Part shown: in pieces, positions 54,330 to 62,284 of the stretch | How positions within the stretch are numbered: the stretch's first letter is position 1 | Layout: each line of letters begins with the position of its first letter | NCBI RefSeq assembly: GCF_014805525.1 | Contig: NZ_JACFSZ010000015.1 | Location: 35,359 to 99,358, forward strand | DNA length: 64,000 nt | From: Rhabdothermincola sediminis | GTDB lineage: Bacteria > Actinomycetota > Acidimicrobiia > Acidimicrobiales > Acidimicrobilacustridaceae | Direction: 5' to 3' | Translations under genes and position numbers: made by a program | The notes under the pieces: model-generated | Told to the model about the DNA's origin: nothing | Databases searched by the model: none | The model's input: only the letters and a program-made list of their open reading frames with translations

Positions 54330-54467
54330 ATGACCACGGTCGAAGTGGTCGCAGCCGTCGCCGGAGGGATCCTGGCTGCCGTCGCGGCCGTGTGGTGGGT
54401 GACCGCGTACGCCGCCCGGCGGGCTCGGCGGAAGCGAGCGGGAGCACCGGGCAGGCCGAGGCGGTGA
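54330..54467 (+). CDS. 45-residue single-helix membrane protein coupled to the P-type ATPase
   Basis: A small frame missed by length filters. VEVVAAVAGGILAAVAAVWWVTAYA is one membrane helix, followed by a strongly basic tail (ARRARRKRAGAPGRPRR), so the C-terminus should be cytoplasmic. Its TGA overlaps the GTG of the P-type ATPase (GTGA at 54464-54467), the coupling seen in other operons of the window. ATG 54330 is likely; GTG 54321 is possible; no good ribosome binding site is seen. Small single-helix subunits of P-type ATPases exist (KdpF, phospholamban-like peptides), but the role here is inference. Confidence 0.6.
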   Translation: MTTVEVVAAVAGGILAAVAAVWWVTAYAARRARRKRAGAPGRPRR

Positions 54468-57106
54468 CGGCGCCCGAGTCCTACGAGGGGAGCGCTCCCA
54501 CCGCGGCGTCCGGTGCCGGTGCGGGGATGGCGAGCCGGGGGCTGAGCGGCGAGGAGGCCGCGCGCCGCCGGCGTGAGGTCGGGCCGAACGTGCTCCCGGC
54601 GCCGGCGAAGGAACCGGCTTGGCGGCGGTTGGCGGGGGAGATGGTCCACTTCTTCGCACTGCTGTTCTGGGTGGCGGGCGGACTGGCGTTCGTGGCAGGG
54701 CTCCCGCAGCTCGGGATCGCGGTGTTCGTCGTGATCATCCTCAACGGGGTGTTCGCCTTCGTGCAGGAGGAGCGTTCCGCGCGCGCCGCCGAGCGATTGC
54801 GGGACCTGCTGCCTAGGCGCGCCACGGTGGTGCGCGACGGCCAGGTGGTGTCGATCCCGGCAGACGAGTTGGTGCCTGGTGACCTGGTGCGGCTCGAGGG
54901 CGGCGATCGGATCTCCGCCGACCTGCGACTCGAGGCCGTGCACGGCCTCGCGGTCGACACCTCGACCCTCACGGGCGAGAGCGTGCCCGCTCGCCCCGCG
55001 GTGGGGGAGACGGTGTTCGCGGGGTACTTCGTGGTGGAGGGCGAGGCGGACGCGACGGTCGTCGAGACCGGGGCGCGGACCCGACTGGCGGCGATCGCCG
55101 CGCTGACCCCGAGCGGGCGCGGCGGGCCGAGCCCGCTGCGCCTGGAGCTCGATCGGGTGTCGCGGTCGATCGCGCTGATCGCAGTCGGGGTGGGAACCGC
55201 GTTCTTCCTGGTGGCCCTGGTGGTGGGCATGCCCGCCACCGACGGGTTCCTCTTCGCCGTGGGTGTCACCGTCGCGGTGGTGCCCGAAGGGCTGCTACCG
55301 ACGGTCACCCTGTCGCTGGCCATGGGTGGTCAGCGGATGGCAGAGCGCCACGCGCTGGTCCGGCACCTGGAAGCGGTCGAGACCCTGGGATCGACGACGT
55401 TCATCTGCACCGACAAGACCGGCACGCTCACCCGCAACGAGATGGTGGTCGTCGACGTGTGGATGCCGGCCGGGCGGGCGGCGATCGACGGGTCGGGCTA
55501 CAGGCCCGAGGCGTCGGTGACGTGCACCCCGCCCGAGGCGGCGGCGAGCCTCGAGGAAGTGGCGCGGGTGGGGGCCCGATGTTCGAGCGGCCAGGCGGTA
55601 GAGGTCGACGGCCGCTGGGTGGCTCGGGGCGATCCGATGGAAGCCGCGCTGGACGCCCTCGCTCGGCGGGTCGGGCTCGACCTGGCAGCCGACGAGCGTC
55701 GAGCTCCGGTCGTCGCCCGCTTCCCGTTCGATCCTCGCCGGCGGCGGATGTCGGTGGTCGCCGGCGGGCAACTCCTGGTGAAGGGCGCGCCGGATACCGT
55801 GCTGCCGCGCTGCGGCGAGGTCCCCGGCGCGGCGACCGCGCTGGACGAGATGGCGCATCGGGGGCTGCGGGTGTTGGCCGTGGCCCGGCGCCGGCTCTCG
55901 GGGGGCACGATCCCGGCGACGGCCGATGACGCCGAGGTCGACCTCGAGCTGCTGGGGCTGGTGGGCCTCGAGGACCCGCCCCGGGACGGCGCGGCGGCCG
56001 CGCTGGCGGCCTGCCGCCGGGCGGGGGTCAAGGTGGCCATGGTCACCGGTGATCATCCTGGCACCGCCCGGGCGATCGCGGCCGAGGTCGGCTTGTTGGC
56101 CGCCGATGGCCGGGTCGTCACCGGGGCGGACCTGCCTCCTGACGACCAGGCGCTCGGCGACCTCATCGATCATGACGGGATCGTGATCGCCCGGGTGTCA
56201 CCTGAGGACAAGCTGCGGATCGCTCGGGTGCTGCGCGGGCGCGGTCACGTGGTGGCGATGACTGGTGACGGGGTGAACGACGCTCCGGCGTTGCGCGAGG
56301 CGGCGATCGGGGTGGCGATGGGTCGCTCGGGGACGGACGTGGCTCGCGAGGCAGCCGATCTGGTGCTCCTCGACGACGACTTCGCCACCATCGTGGAAGC
56401 GGTCCGCCAGGGCCGGGCGACGTTCGCGAACATCCGGCGGTTCCTCACCTACCACCTCACCGACAACGTGGCCGAGCTCACCCCGTTCGTGGTGTGGGCC
56501 CTGTCCGGGGGACGCTTCCCGCTGGCCCTCGGGGTGCTGCAGGTGCTGGCGCTCGACATCGGCACCGACGTGTTCCCCGCGCTGGCCCTGGGTGGGGAGC
56601 GTCCCGCAGCCCACGTGCTCGACCAGCCACCGGTGCGGGGCCACCTGCTCGACCGGTCGCTGCTCACCCGGGCGTTCGGGGTACTGGGCCCGACCGAGGC
56701 GGTGGTGGAGATGGCGGCGTTCCTCGCGGTGATCGCGTCGTCGGGCTGGTCTCCCGGTGAGGCCTTCCCCAGCGGTGGGGTGCTGCTGGCTGCGTCGGGG
56801 GCTGCGTTCATGGCGGTGGTCCTGGGGCAGGTGGCCAACGCCTTCGCCTGCCGCAGCACCGGCCGGTTCGCCTGGCAGCTCGGTTGGGGGACGAACCGGT
56901 TGCTGGTGTGGGCGGTGGTAGCCGAGCTGGGATTGCTCGGGGTGTTCCTGCTGTTCAGGCCGCTGGCGGAGCTGCTCGGTCAGTCGCCACCCGGCGTGCT
57001 CGGCGCCGCGGTGGCTGCGCTGGCCGTTCCGGCGGTGCTGGGAGCTGACACGGTGCACAAAGCGGTCCGCACCCGCCTCCAGCAGCGCCGCGCCACGCGC
57101 CGGTAG
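54464..57106 (+). CDS. P2-type cation-transporting ATPase
   Basis: An 880-residue P-type ATPase. N-terminal Cation_ATPase_N-like part (LSGEEAARRRREVGPNVLP), actuator TGES at 170-173, the membrane motif VPEGLLPTVTL (274-282), phosphorylation Asp317 in CTDKTGTLTRNE, KGAPD in the N-domain, TGDGVNDAPAL hinge, and about six C-terminal helices with DIGTDVFPALALG. The PEGLL form and C-terminal domain fit P2 (Ca2+ or Na+/K+-like) pumps rather than heavy-metal P1B pumps, which would show CPC or similar. GTG 54464 overlaps the small membrane gene. The ion cannot be stated. Confidence 0.92.
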   Translation: MTAPESYEGSAPTAASGAGAGMASRGLSGEEAARRRREVGPNVLPAPAKEPAWRRLAGEMVHFFALLFWVAGGLAFVAGLPQLGIAVFVVIILNGVFAFVQEERSARAAERLRDLLPRRATVVRDGQVVSIPADELVPGDLVRLEGGDRISADLRLEAVHGLAVDTSTLTGESVPARPAVGETVFAGYFVVEGEADATVVETGARTRLAAIAALTPSGRGGPSPLRLELDRVSRSIALIAVGVGTAFFLVALVVGMPATDGFLFAVGVTVAVVPEGLLPTVTLSLAMGGQRMAERHALVRHLEAVETLGSTTFICTDKTGTLTRNEMVVVDVWMPAGRAAIDGSGYRPEASVTCTPPEAAASLEEVARVGARCSSGQAVEVDGRWVARGDPMEAALDALARRVGLDLAADERRAPVVARFPFDPRRRRMSVVAGGQLLVKGAPDTVLPRCGEVPGAATALDEMAHRGLRVLAVARRRLSGGTIPATADDAEVDLELLGLVGLEDPPRDGAAAALAACRRAGVKVAMVTGDHPGTARAIAAEVGLLAADGRVVTGADLPPDDQALGDLIDHDGIVIARVSPEDKLRIARVLRGRGHVVAMTGDGVNDAPALREAAIGVAMGRSGTDVAREAADLVLLDDDFATIVEAVRQGRATFANIRRFLTYHLTDNVAELTPFVVWALSGGRFPLALGVLQVLALDIGTDVFPALALGGERPAAHVLDQPPVRGHLLDRSLLTRAFGVLGPTEAVVEMAAFLAVIASSGWSPGEAFPSGGVLLAASGAAFMAVVLGQVANAFACRSTGRFAWQLGWGTNRLLVWAVVAELGLLGVFLLFRPLAELLGQSPPGVLGAAVAALAVPAVLGADTVHKAVRTRLQQRRATRR

Positions 57107-57176
57107 TAGGGTTCGCCGAGCCGCTCGACGATCGTCGGGCTGTTCGACAACATGAACAACTGGGAGGAGAGCCACG

Positions 57177-57839
57177 ATGCCACGGCATGCCAGGTCTCTC
57201 GGCGCCGTGGTTGGCGTCGCCGTCCTCAGCAGCGGGTTCGCGGTGGGTGCACCGATGGCGTACGCGGAACCCCTGCCACAGACCGTCTCGATCCGGGTGG
57301 AGCTCGACCTGCCGAGTTGCTGCGACGGTCCCAGGGTGTTCGAGGTCATCGACGCACCGGTCGGGCCCGGCCCGGAGCTCACCGTGGCGAACCAGGTGGC
57401 GAACCCCTCCCTCTACTGCGGAGCGCTCAACGTCGACGTCGACAACGTGGCGCAGACGGTGACCATCACCCCTGACACCAGCGAGACCTGCAGCAACTTC
57501 GAGACCGCGACCGTCACCGTCGAAGGCGAGGGCATCGACACCCTCACGCTCGTCTCGGACGACCTGTGGCTCGACCAGCCAGACGAGTGCGACATGAACC
57601 TGCTGCCGATCGGCACCCAGGACGGGGCGGTCACGATCAACTGGGCGACCACGCCGATCGACAGTGATGAACCGTGCACCACGGACATGAACTTCGAAGG
57701 TGGGGCCGCGGTGTTCTCCTACCAGCAGAGCACCCCCACCACTTCCACCACGACGACGTCGACCACGATCACCACCACCACGGAGGCACCGACCACGACC
57801 GCGCCCGCGGCCGTCGCTCGGCCACGGTTCACCGGCTGA
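57177..57839 (+). CDS. secreted protein with Thr-rich C-terminal tail
   Basis: A 220-residue protein: signal peptide (LGAVVGVAVLSSGFAVGAPMAYA, cleavage after AYA), a beta-rich domain of about 145 residues with paired Cys (SCCDG, YCGA, TCSN, ECDMN, PCTTD) suggesting disulfides, and a ~25-residue Thr-run tail ending ARPRFTG. No LPXTG anchor. Such Thr-rich linkers are common on secreted proteins of Acidimicrobiia and are likely glycosylated or cell-wall spanning. GGGAGGAG precedes ATG 57177. No known family. Confidence 0.8.
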   Translation: MPRHARSLGAVVGVAVLSSGFAVGAPMAYAEPLPQTVSIRVELDLPSCCDGPRVFEVIDAPVGPGPELTVANQVANPSLYCGALNVDVDNVAQTVTITPDTSETCSNFETATVTVEGEGIDTLTLVSDDLWLDQPDECDMNLLPIGTQDGAVTINWATTPIDSDEPCTTDMNFEGGAAVFSYQQSTPTTSTTTTSTTITTTTEAPTTTAPAAVARPRFTG

Positions 57840-57860
57840 TCGCAGCTACCGGGGCGGTCG

Positions 57861-58343
57861 CTACCGCTGGTGGACGACGGCGACCCACCGCTCGGGCAGC
57901 GTGACCGGCGAGAGAGCCGGCCCGGCCCGGAGCAACCAGTCGAGGGCCTCAGCGGGAGGGGTGGCGGGCGGCAGCTCGAGCACCAGGCCCCGCCGGGGGT
58001 GGTCGGCCAGGACCCGCCAGCCGGTGGGGATCGGCACGCCCAGCTCCGCGAGCCGCAGCCGGGCCTTCGGGCCACCCGCGTGCTGCAGGCCGATGCTGTC
58101 GGGCTCGATGCCCTTGCGGGTGAGCTCACCGGGGACCCAGGTGGCCACGGGCAGCTCGGGGCCTCGGGCGGAGAACAGTGCGAACAGCCCGGCCCGAGCC
58201 CGCCGGATCCCTGGCTGCTCGCCGGTGGGCACGGGTTGGAGGTTGACCCAGCCGTCCCGGCGCTCGGCCAGCTCGCGCATGCGGACCAGCAGCGGGCCGC
58301 GGTCGGCGATGGTCAGCTCGATGAGCTCCGGTGGGTGCGCCAC
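57861..58343 (-). CDS. hypothetical protein, second gene of a two-gene unit
   Basis: A 160-residue soluble protein that I do not recognise. It has an N-terminal helix (MRELAERRDGWVNLQPVP), then mixed alpha/beta; RLAELGVPIPTGWRVLADHPRRGLVLELPP looks like a conserved core. It starts at GTG 58343, 7 bases after the stop of 58351-58920, so the two are one operon. Codon usage is as in the neighbours. Confidence 0.65.
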   Translation of the reverse strand: MAHPPELIELTIADRGPLLVRMRELAERRDGWVNLQPVPTGEQPGIRRARAGLFALFSARGPELPVATWVPGELTRKGIEPDSIGLQHAGGPKARLRLAELGVPIPTGWRVLADHPRRGLVLELPPATPPAEALDWLLRAGPALSPVTLPERWVAVVHQR

Positions 58344-58350
58344 CGGCCCG

Positions 58351-58920
58351 TCAGATCTCGTCGAGCCACGCGGGGGCCCGCTCGAGCAGGAAGGTGCTCA
58401 CGTCGTGGCAGCGGTCGAGCACGTCGCAGAGCTGTTCCTGGCCAAGGTAGATCTTGTCGAGCCCGACTTCGATGCGCGACACGATCGTCAGGCTGCGCTC
58501 GGGCGGGTCGGTGACCGACGAATAGGAGTCGATGGCGGACACCTCGAGCGGCAGCAAGGTGTTGCCGATGCCGGCGAGGTCGGTGGCCAGCACCAGCAGG
58601 TCGGGTCCCTTGGGCAGCGGGGGAAGCACCCAGGTGAAGATCAGCGGGAAGCTGAACCCCTCCGGCGGCTCGGGGGCGTCGACCATGTCGAGCTCGTTCA
58701 TGCGGTCCTCGAAGCCGAGCATGGTGCGGGGGTCGACCTCGAGCGCCAGATGGAGGTCGAGGGGGCCGCCGCAGGCGTCTTCGGGGTGCAGGTCGACCTC
58801 CCACATCTGCCGCAGCGAGTAGGTCTCCACGAAGTGCCGCTCGTCGTGGACGTGGAACTGGTGATCGACCGCGTGGTCCTTGAGGTCGGCGACGAAGCCG
58901 GCGACGTCGATGACGGCCAA
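58351..58920 (-). CDS. hypothetical protein, first gene of a two-gene unit
   Basis: A 189-residue soluble acidic protein that I do not recognise: FVADLKDHAVDHQFHVHDERHFVETYSLRQMWEVDLHPEDACGGPLDLHLALEVDP at the N-terminal half and a helical DVLDRCHDVSTFLLERAPAWLDEI end. It starts at TTG 58920 with CAGGAG upstream. It is divergent from the inositol phosphatase gene. Confidence 0.65.
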   Translation of the reverse strand: MAVIDVAGFVADLKDHAVDHQFHVHDERHFVETYSLRQMWEVDLHPEDACGGPLDLHLALEVDPRTMLGFEDRMNELDMVDAPEPPEGFSFPLIFTWVLPPLPKGPDLLVLATDLAGIGNTLLPLEVSAIDSYSSVTDPPERSLTIVSRIEVGLDKIYLGQEQLCDVLDRCHDVSTFLLERAPAWLDEI

Positions 58921-58975
58921 CGGGTGCTCCTGGGGTCGGGGACACCTAAGCCTGCCATGCGATCGGGGGCGCGGC

Positions 58976-58981
58976 TACCGT
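58976..58981 (+). promoter_or_regulatory. leaderless -10 element of the inositol phosphatase gene
   Basis: TACCGT ends 8 bases before GTG 58990. This decides the start: ATG 58957 in the same frame lies upstream of the hexamer. Confidence 0.5.
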
Positions 58982-58989
58982 CGCCGGTC

Positions 58990-59760
58990 GTGCGAGACGA
59001 CCTGCTCCTGGAGCTGCTCCACGCCACGGCCACCGCCATCGTCCGGGCACTGGGCTCGGTCGGGGACTGGGGGCTCGCCGGTACCCGCCCGGGCCAGCAC
59101 CACAGCGACCTGGCGGCCGACGCGGCGGCCCTGGAGGTCCTTCGCGCCGTGGACGGCATCGGGGTGTTGAGCGAGGAGTCGGGCCTGCACCGCGGCGACG
59201 CCGAGCTTGTCGTGGTGGTCGATCCGCTGGACGGGTCGACGAACGCGTCGCGGGGGATCCCGTGGTACGCGACGAGTCTGTGCGCGGTCGACGGGGACGG
59301 GCCCCGGGCGGCGGTGGTGGTCAACCTGGTGAGCGGTGAGCGGTTCGAGGCGCTGCGCGGCGGCGGGGCCCGGCGTGACGGCGAGCTCATCGAGCCGAGC
59401 GGGGCGGTGCGCCTGGGGGATGCCATCGTCGGGTTGTCGGGGTTCCCGCCCGCCTACCTGGGGTGGCGGCAGTACCGGGCGCTGGGCGCGGCGGCGCTGG
59501 ATCTGTGCGCGGTGGCCTGCGGGGTGCTCGACGGGTACGTCGACTGCAGCTGGGATTCGCACGGCCCGTGGGACTACCTGGGCGGGATGCTCGTTTGCCT
59601 GGAGGCCGGCGCGGCGATGGCCGACGCGGATGGCCGGGAGCTGGTCGTGGTCGAGCACACCGCCCGCCGCACCCCAGTGGCCGCGGCCACACCCGCGCTG
59701 CTGGAGGAGCTGGTCGCGGCCCGACGCTCCTTCGAGCCGCCGGGCCGGGCCACGGCCTGA
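58990..59760 (+). CDS. inositol monophosphatase-family phosphatase
   Basis: A 256-residue member of the IMPase/FBPase/CysQ superfamily. Metal-site motifs: LSEESG near residue 60, VVVDPLDGSTNASRGIPW near 80 and SWDSHGPWDYLGGMLVCLEAGA near 185. Substrates in this group include inositol-1-phosphate, histidinol-phosphate and PAP. A PAP phosphatase role would fit a sulfotransferase-using cell, but nothing in the sequence decides it. Start GTG 58990 set by the TACCGT hexamer. Confidence 0.88.
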   Translation: MRDDLLLELLHATATAIVRALGSVGDWGLAGTRPGQHHSDLAADAAALEVLRAVDGIGVLSEESGLHRGDAELVVVVDPLDGSTNASRGIPWYATSLCAVDGDGPRAAVVVNLVSGERFEALRGGGARRDGELIEPSGAVRLGDAIVGLSGFPPAYLGWRQYRALGAAALDLCAVACGVLDGYVDCSWDSHGPWDYLGGMLVCLEAGAAMADADGRELVVVEHTARRTPVAAATPALLEELVAARRSFEPPGRATA

Positions 59761-59842
59761 GGGCGGCTGGTTCGCTGGTCGGCCTGCTGGCCTTGCGACT
59801 GGCCGACCGGCCGACCGCCGATCGGCTGGCCGCTCATGCCTC

Positions 59843-59848
59843 TACCCT
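59843..59848 (+). promoter_or_regulatory. leaderless -10 element of the NUDIX gene
   Basis: TACCCT ends 6 bases before GTG 59855, with no ribosome binding site. Confidence 0.45.
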
Positions 59849-59854
59849 CGAGGG

Positions 59855-60367
59855 GTGCGCGAGCGGCTGTACCGGTGGTTCCTTCGAGCGTGGCGTCACG
59901 TGCCCCGGGGGGCGCGCCGGCGGCTGGTGCGGGCACTGTCGCCGTCGTTCACGGTGGGCTCGATCTGTGTGATCGAGCGGCCGGACGGCGCGGTCCTGCT
60001 GGTGAAGCACATCTACCGCAGCGACTGGGGCATCCCCGGTGGATTGCTGAAGCGGGGGGAAGAGCCTGCGGATGCCGCCCGACGGGAGGTCGCCGAGGAG
60101 GTGGGGCTGGCGATCGAGCTGGTCGGCGAGCCGGCGGTGGTGGTCGAGCCGCGCTTGCAGCGGGTCGATCTGGTGTTCCGAGCCCGCCCTCGGTTGCTGG
60201 CGGAGCTGGAGTCGGTGCGGCCGCGATCGGCCGAGATCGAGCAGGTCCGCTGGTTCGCGCCGGGCGAGCTGCCCCGCCTGCAGCCGGAGACCGCCACCGC
60301 GCTGGTGGCGCTGGCCCGGGCAGCTGCCCAGGGGAGGGCCGCATCGTCGTCGCTGCTCGAGGACTGA
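59855..60367 (+). CDS. NUDIX hydrolase
   Basis: A 170-residue NUDIX protein that would cleave a nucleoside-diphosphate-X compound. The NUDIX box is GGLLKRGEEPADAARREVAEEVGL (Gx5Ex7REVxEExG), intact. An Arg/Trp-rich N-terminal helix (ERLYRWFLRAWRHVPRGARRRL) precedes the domain and may contact membrane or nucleic acid. GTG 59855 is fixed by TACCCT 6 bases upstream. It lies 82 bases before tRNA-Val. Confidence 0.88.
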   Translation: MRERLYRWFLRAWRHVPRGARRRLVRALSPSFTVGSICVIERPDGAVLLVKHIYRSDWGIPGGLLKRGEEPADAARREVAEEVGLAIELVGEPAVVVEPRLQRVDLVFRARPRLLAELESVRPRSAEIEQVRWFAPGELPRLQPETATALVALARAAAQGRAASSSLLED

Positions 60368-60448
60368 TCGGGGGGATCAGCTCCCGTCGGTTGGGTGGCC
60401 CGCCGGGCCGGCGGGCGTCGGGGGAACGGGCAGTAGTGTGGCAGGCCC

Positions 60449-60522
60449 GGGCGCTTAGCTCAGCTGGCGAGAGCACCTCCCTTACAAGGAGGGGGTCGGG
60501 GGTTCGAGTCCCTCAGCGCCCA
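60449..60522 (+). tRNA. tRNA-Val (UAC)
   Basis: A 74-base cloverleaf: acceptor GGGCGCT/AGCGCCC, anticodon arm CTCCCTTACAAGGAG with anticodon TAC, T-arm GGGGGTTCGAGTCCCTC. CCA not encoded. It borders the accessory region to its right; no repeat of its 3' end is visible inside the window. Confidence 0.95.
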
Positions 60523-61059
60523 CGCCAGGGTCGTCGCTCGCTTCGCCCAGACCGCGCAAGTCGGAGCTGCGCCTGCGCCGGCCGAGCGATCCCGGCGGCG
60601 GTGAGCGTGTCGAGGACCCGGGCCCGGTGGCCACGTCGGGTGCGCGGTTGCCGATGCCGCTGAACTGCACGAGCTGGCTGCCCAGCTCGAGTCTGTGCCG
60701 CTGCGCGATGTAGAGGCGGCCGACCTCGTCATGGAAGCCCCGCAGGTCTCGGGGCAGGCGCCGCTGCGGCGGCCGCGTGGGTGGCCCACCGTACAGGAGG
60801 TCGCCGGCGCAGAAGCACCCGCAGGCGGCCCTGGCGCCACGAGAACACGCGTGCCGTGTCCGGGGCTTGGCGGCTGCTAGGGCCGATCCGGCGCCGGTAC
60901 CGGTCCTGGCGCGGGGCCGCCCCCGTTCGCCGGAGCTCGTCGATCCGTGCACCTCGCGCGGCCGCTCCACACCAGCTCATCCGCCGGAGTCCGTCCCGCC
61001 CCGGATCAACGAACTACGGTCCCGGCCGTCCCTAAAGGCTCGAGACGAGGACGTGAGCG
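60523..61059. other. 537-bp stretch with no gene I can support
   Basis: Between tRNA-Val and the DUF808 remnant. Open frames exist on both strands, the longest on the minus strand (60482-60970), but it runs into the tRNA, has no family signal and no start context. A minus-strand part with RRLPRDLRGFHDEVGRLYIAQR looks protein-like and may be a decayed gene; I cannot name it. Confidence 0.4.
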
Positions 61060-61306
61060 ATGGCAGGTGGGCTCGTCGGTCTTATGGACGACATCGCCAC
61101 CCGGCCCGGATGGCGGCGGTGTCGACGACGACGTCGGTGCCGCCGCTGGGCGCACGAGCGTGAAGGCGGCGGGCATCGTCATCGACGACACGGCGGTCAC
61201 CCCGACCTACGTGCAGCATCTCGCCGCGGACCGGGAGCTGCCCATCATCGCCTGGATCGCCAAGGGATCCCTGCGCACAAGCTGCTGTTCATCTTGCCCG
61301 CCGGGG
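61060..61306 (+). pseudogene. DUF808/YedI-family inner membrane protein, N-terminal remnant
   Basis: ATG 61060 has GACGAGGACGTGAGCG upstream. MAGGLVGLMDDIAT is the classical YedI/DUF808 N-terminus; then the frame shifts to DVGAAAGRTSVKAAGIVIDDTAVTPTYVQ and RELPIIAWIAKGSLR, and shifts again to KLLFILPAG, where homology ends at about 61306. About 85 of the ~300 expected residues remain, with two frameshifts. The C-terminal end of the same family is found at 62045-62249, on the other side of the transposase remnant. Confidence 0.75.
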
Positions 61307-61993
61307 ACTGCGGGCGGCATGGGTGGCGGCCTAGATGTAGGCCCGCCGCAAGTACTTGGGGCCGTTCTTGGCGAGCGGTCCCCGGTGATCGGAGCCGCCG
61401 GACTGGTAGTCCCTCGGGCAGAAGCCCGGTGTACGCGACGAGCTTCTTCTTCGGTGACGCGAACCGTTCGATGCCACCGATCTCCGACGCGATCGTGTAG
61501 CCCAGCACCCACGCGATCCCTGGTGTGGTCATCAACGTCGGCACGTAGGGATGGTCCGCACCCAGGCGGCGCAGGTCCCGCTCGCATTCGCCGATCTGGT
61601 CGCTGAGATCACCGATCAACGCCAACGCCGCGGTCAGGTTCGATGCCCACGGGTCGGGGAACTCGAACCGGTCCAGCAGCTCACGGCCGCCGGGCCCGAA
61701 CAGGTTCGACACCACGCAGGGCTTGCCGAACGCCAGCAGCGTCGAGCGGATCCGGTTCTTGAGCGCGACGCGGTGACGCACCAGATGCAGCCGCCACCGG
61801 GCCCGCTCTCGCTCGGCGCGCACCTCCGGGGTCGGCAACCAGATCTCGGGCACCAGGCCCGGCGGGTGAGCTCGGCCAGCACCCACGCATCGATCCGATC
61901 GGTCTTGCACGCCAGAGGTGCGAACCCCTTGACCTTCTGCGCGTCCGCGATCGCGACCTCCCAACCCGCCAGCTCGAGCTGGTCGTGCACGAA
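61307..61993 (-). pseudogene. IS110-family transposase remnant
   Basis: The minus strand from 61993 reads FVHDQLELAGWEVAIADAQKVKG, KTDRIDAWVLAEL, then after a one-base loss near 61860 EIWLPTPEVRAERERAR, LKNRIRSTLLAFGKP, PYVPTLMTTPGIAWVLGYTIASEIGG and FASPKKKLVAYTG; a one-base gain near 61420 leads to DYQSGGSDHRGPLAKNGP, KYLRRAYI and a TAG. This is the middle and C-terminal part of an IS110-type DEDD transposase; the N-terminal ~60-70 residues and the catalytic first Asp are missing. Two frameshifts and a stop make it inactive. It sits exactly between the two halves of the DUF808 gene. Confidence 0.85.
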
Positions 61994-62044
61994 CCGGCGC
62001 CGGCTGCGGCTCGTGCAGCGGACCGGCCATTGCCCCGTCGGGTG

Positions 62045-62249
62045 GGGCGGGCGCTCGTGCGGGGCATGCCCCGGTTGCTCGAGGGGCTGGCGGTGGTCGG
62101 GGGGCGTGGCGGCGTGGGTCGTGGGCACGGCGGTGGCGGCCGCGGTCGGGTTCGTGGTCGGGGCGCTGCTCGTGACCCTGGTCGAGCGCCTGCCCCGCCG
62201 AGGCCGGGCGGACCACGACCACCACGCCGAGGCACCGCCCGCGTCCTGA
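62045..62249 (+). pseudogene. DUF808/YedI-family protein, C-terminal remnant
   Basis: GRALVRGMPRLLEGLAVVGG matches the (G)LVxGMPxLLxxLxVVG segment of DUF808 proteins, then in another frame AAWVVGTAVAAAVGFVVGALLVTLVERLP matches the final membrane helix and end, stopping at 62249. The central ~130 residues are absent. With 61060-61306 it frames the IS110 remnant, so the gene was broken by insertion and then decayed. Confidence 0.65.
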
Positions 62250-62284
62250 CGCACCGGTGCCAGGGCGGCGCGCCGGCCGCAGGA

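Noticed and set aside
60482..60970. 162-codon minus-strand frame next to tRNA-Val
   Set aside because: It reads through the tRNA gene and shows no recognisable family; possibly a decayed gene, but not supportable.
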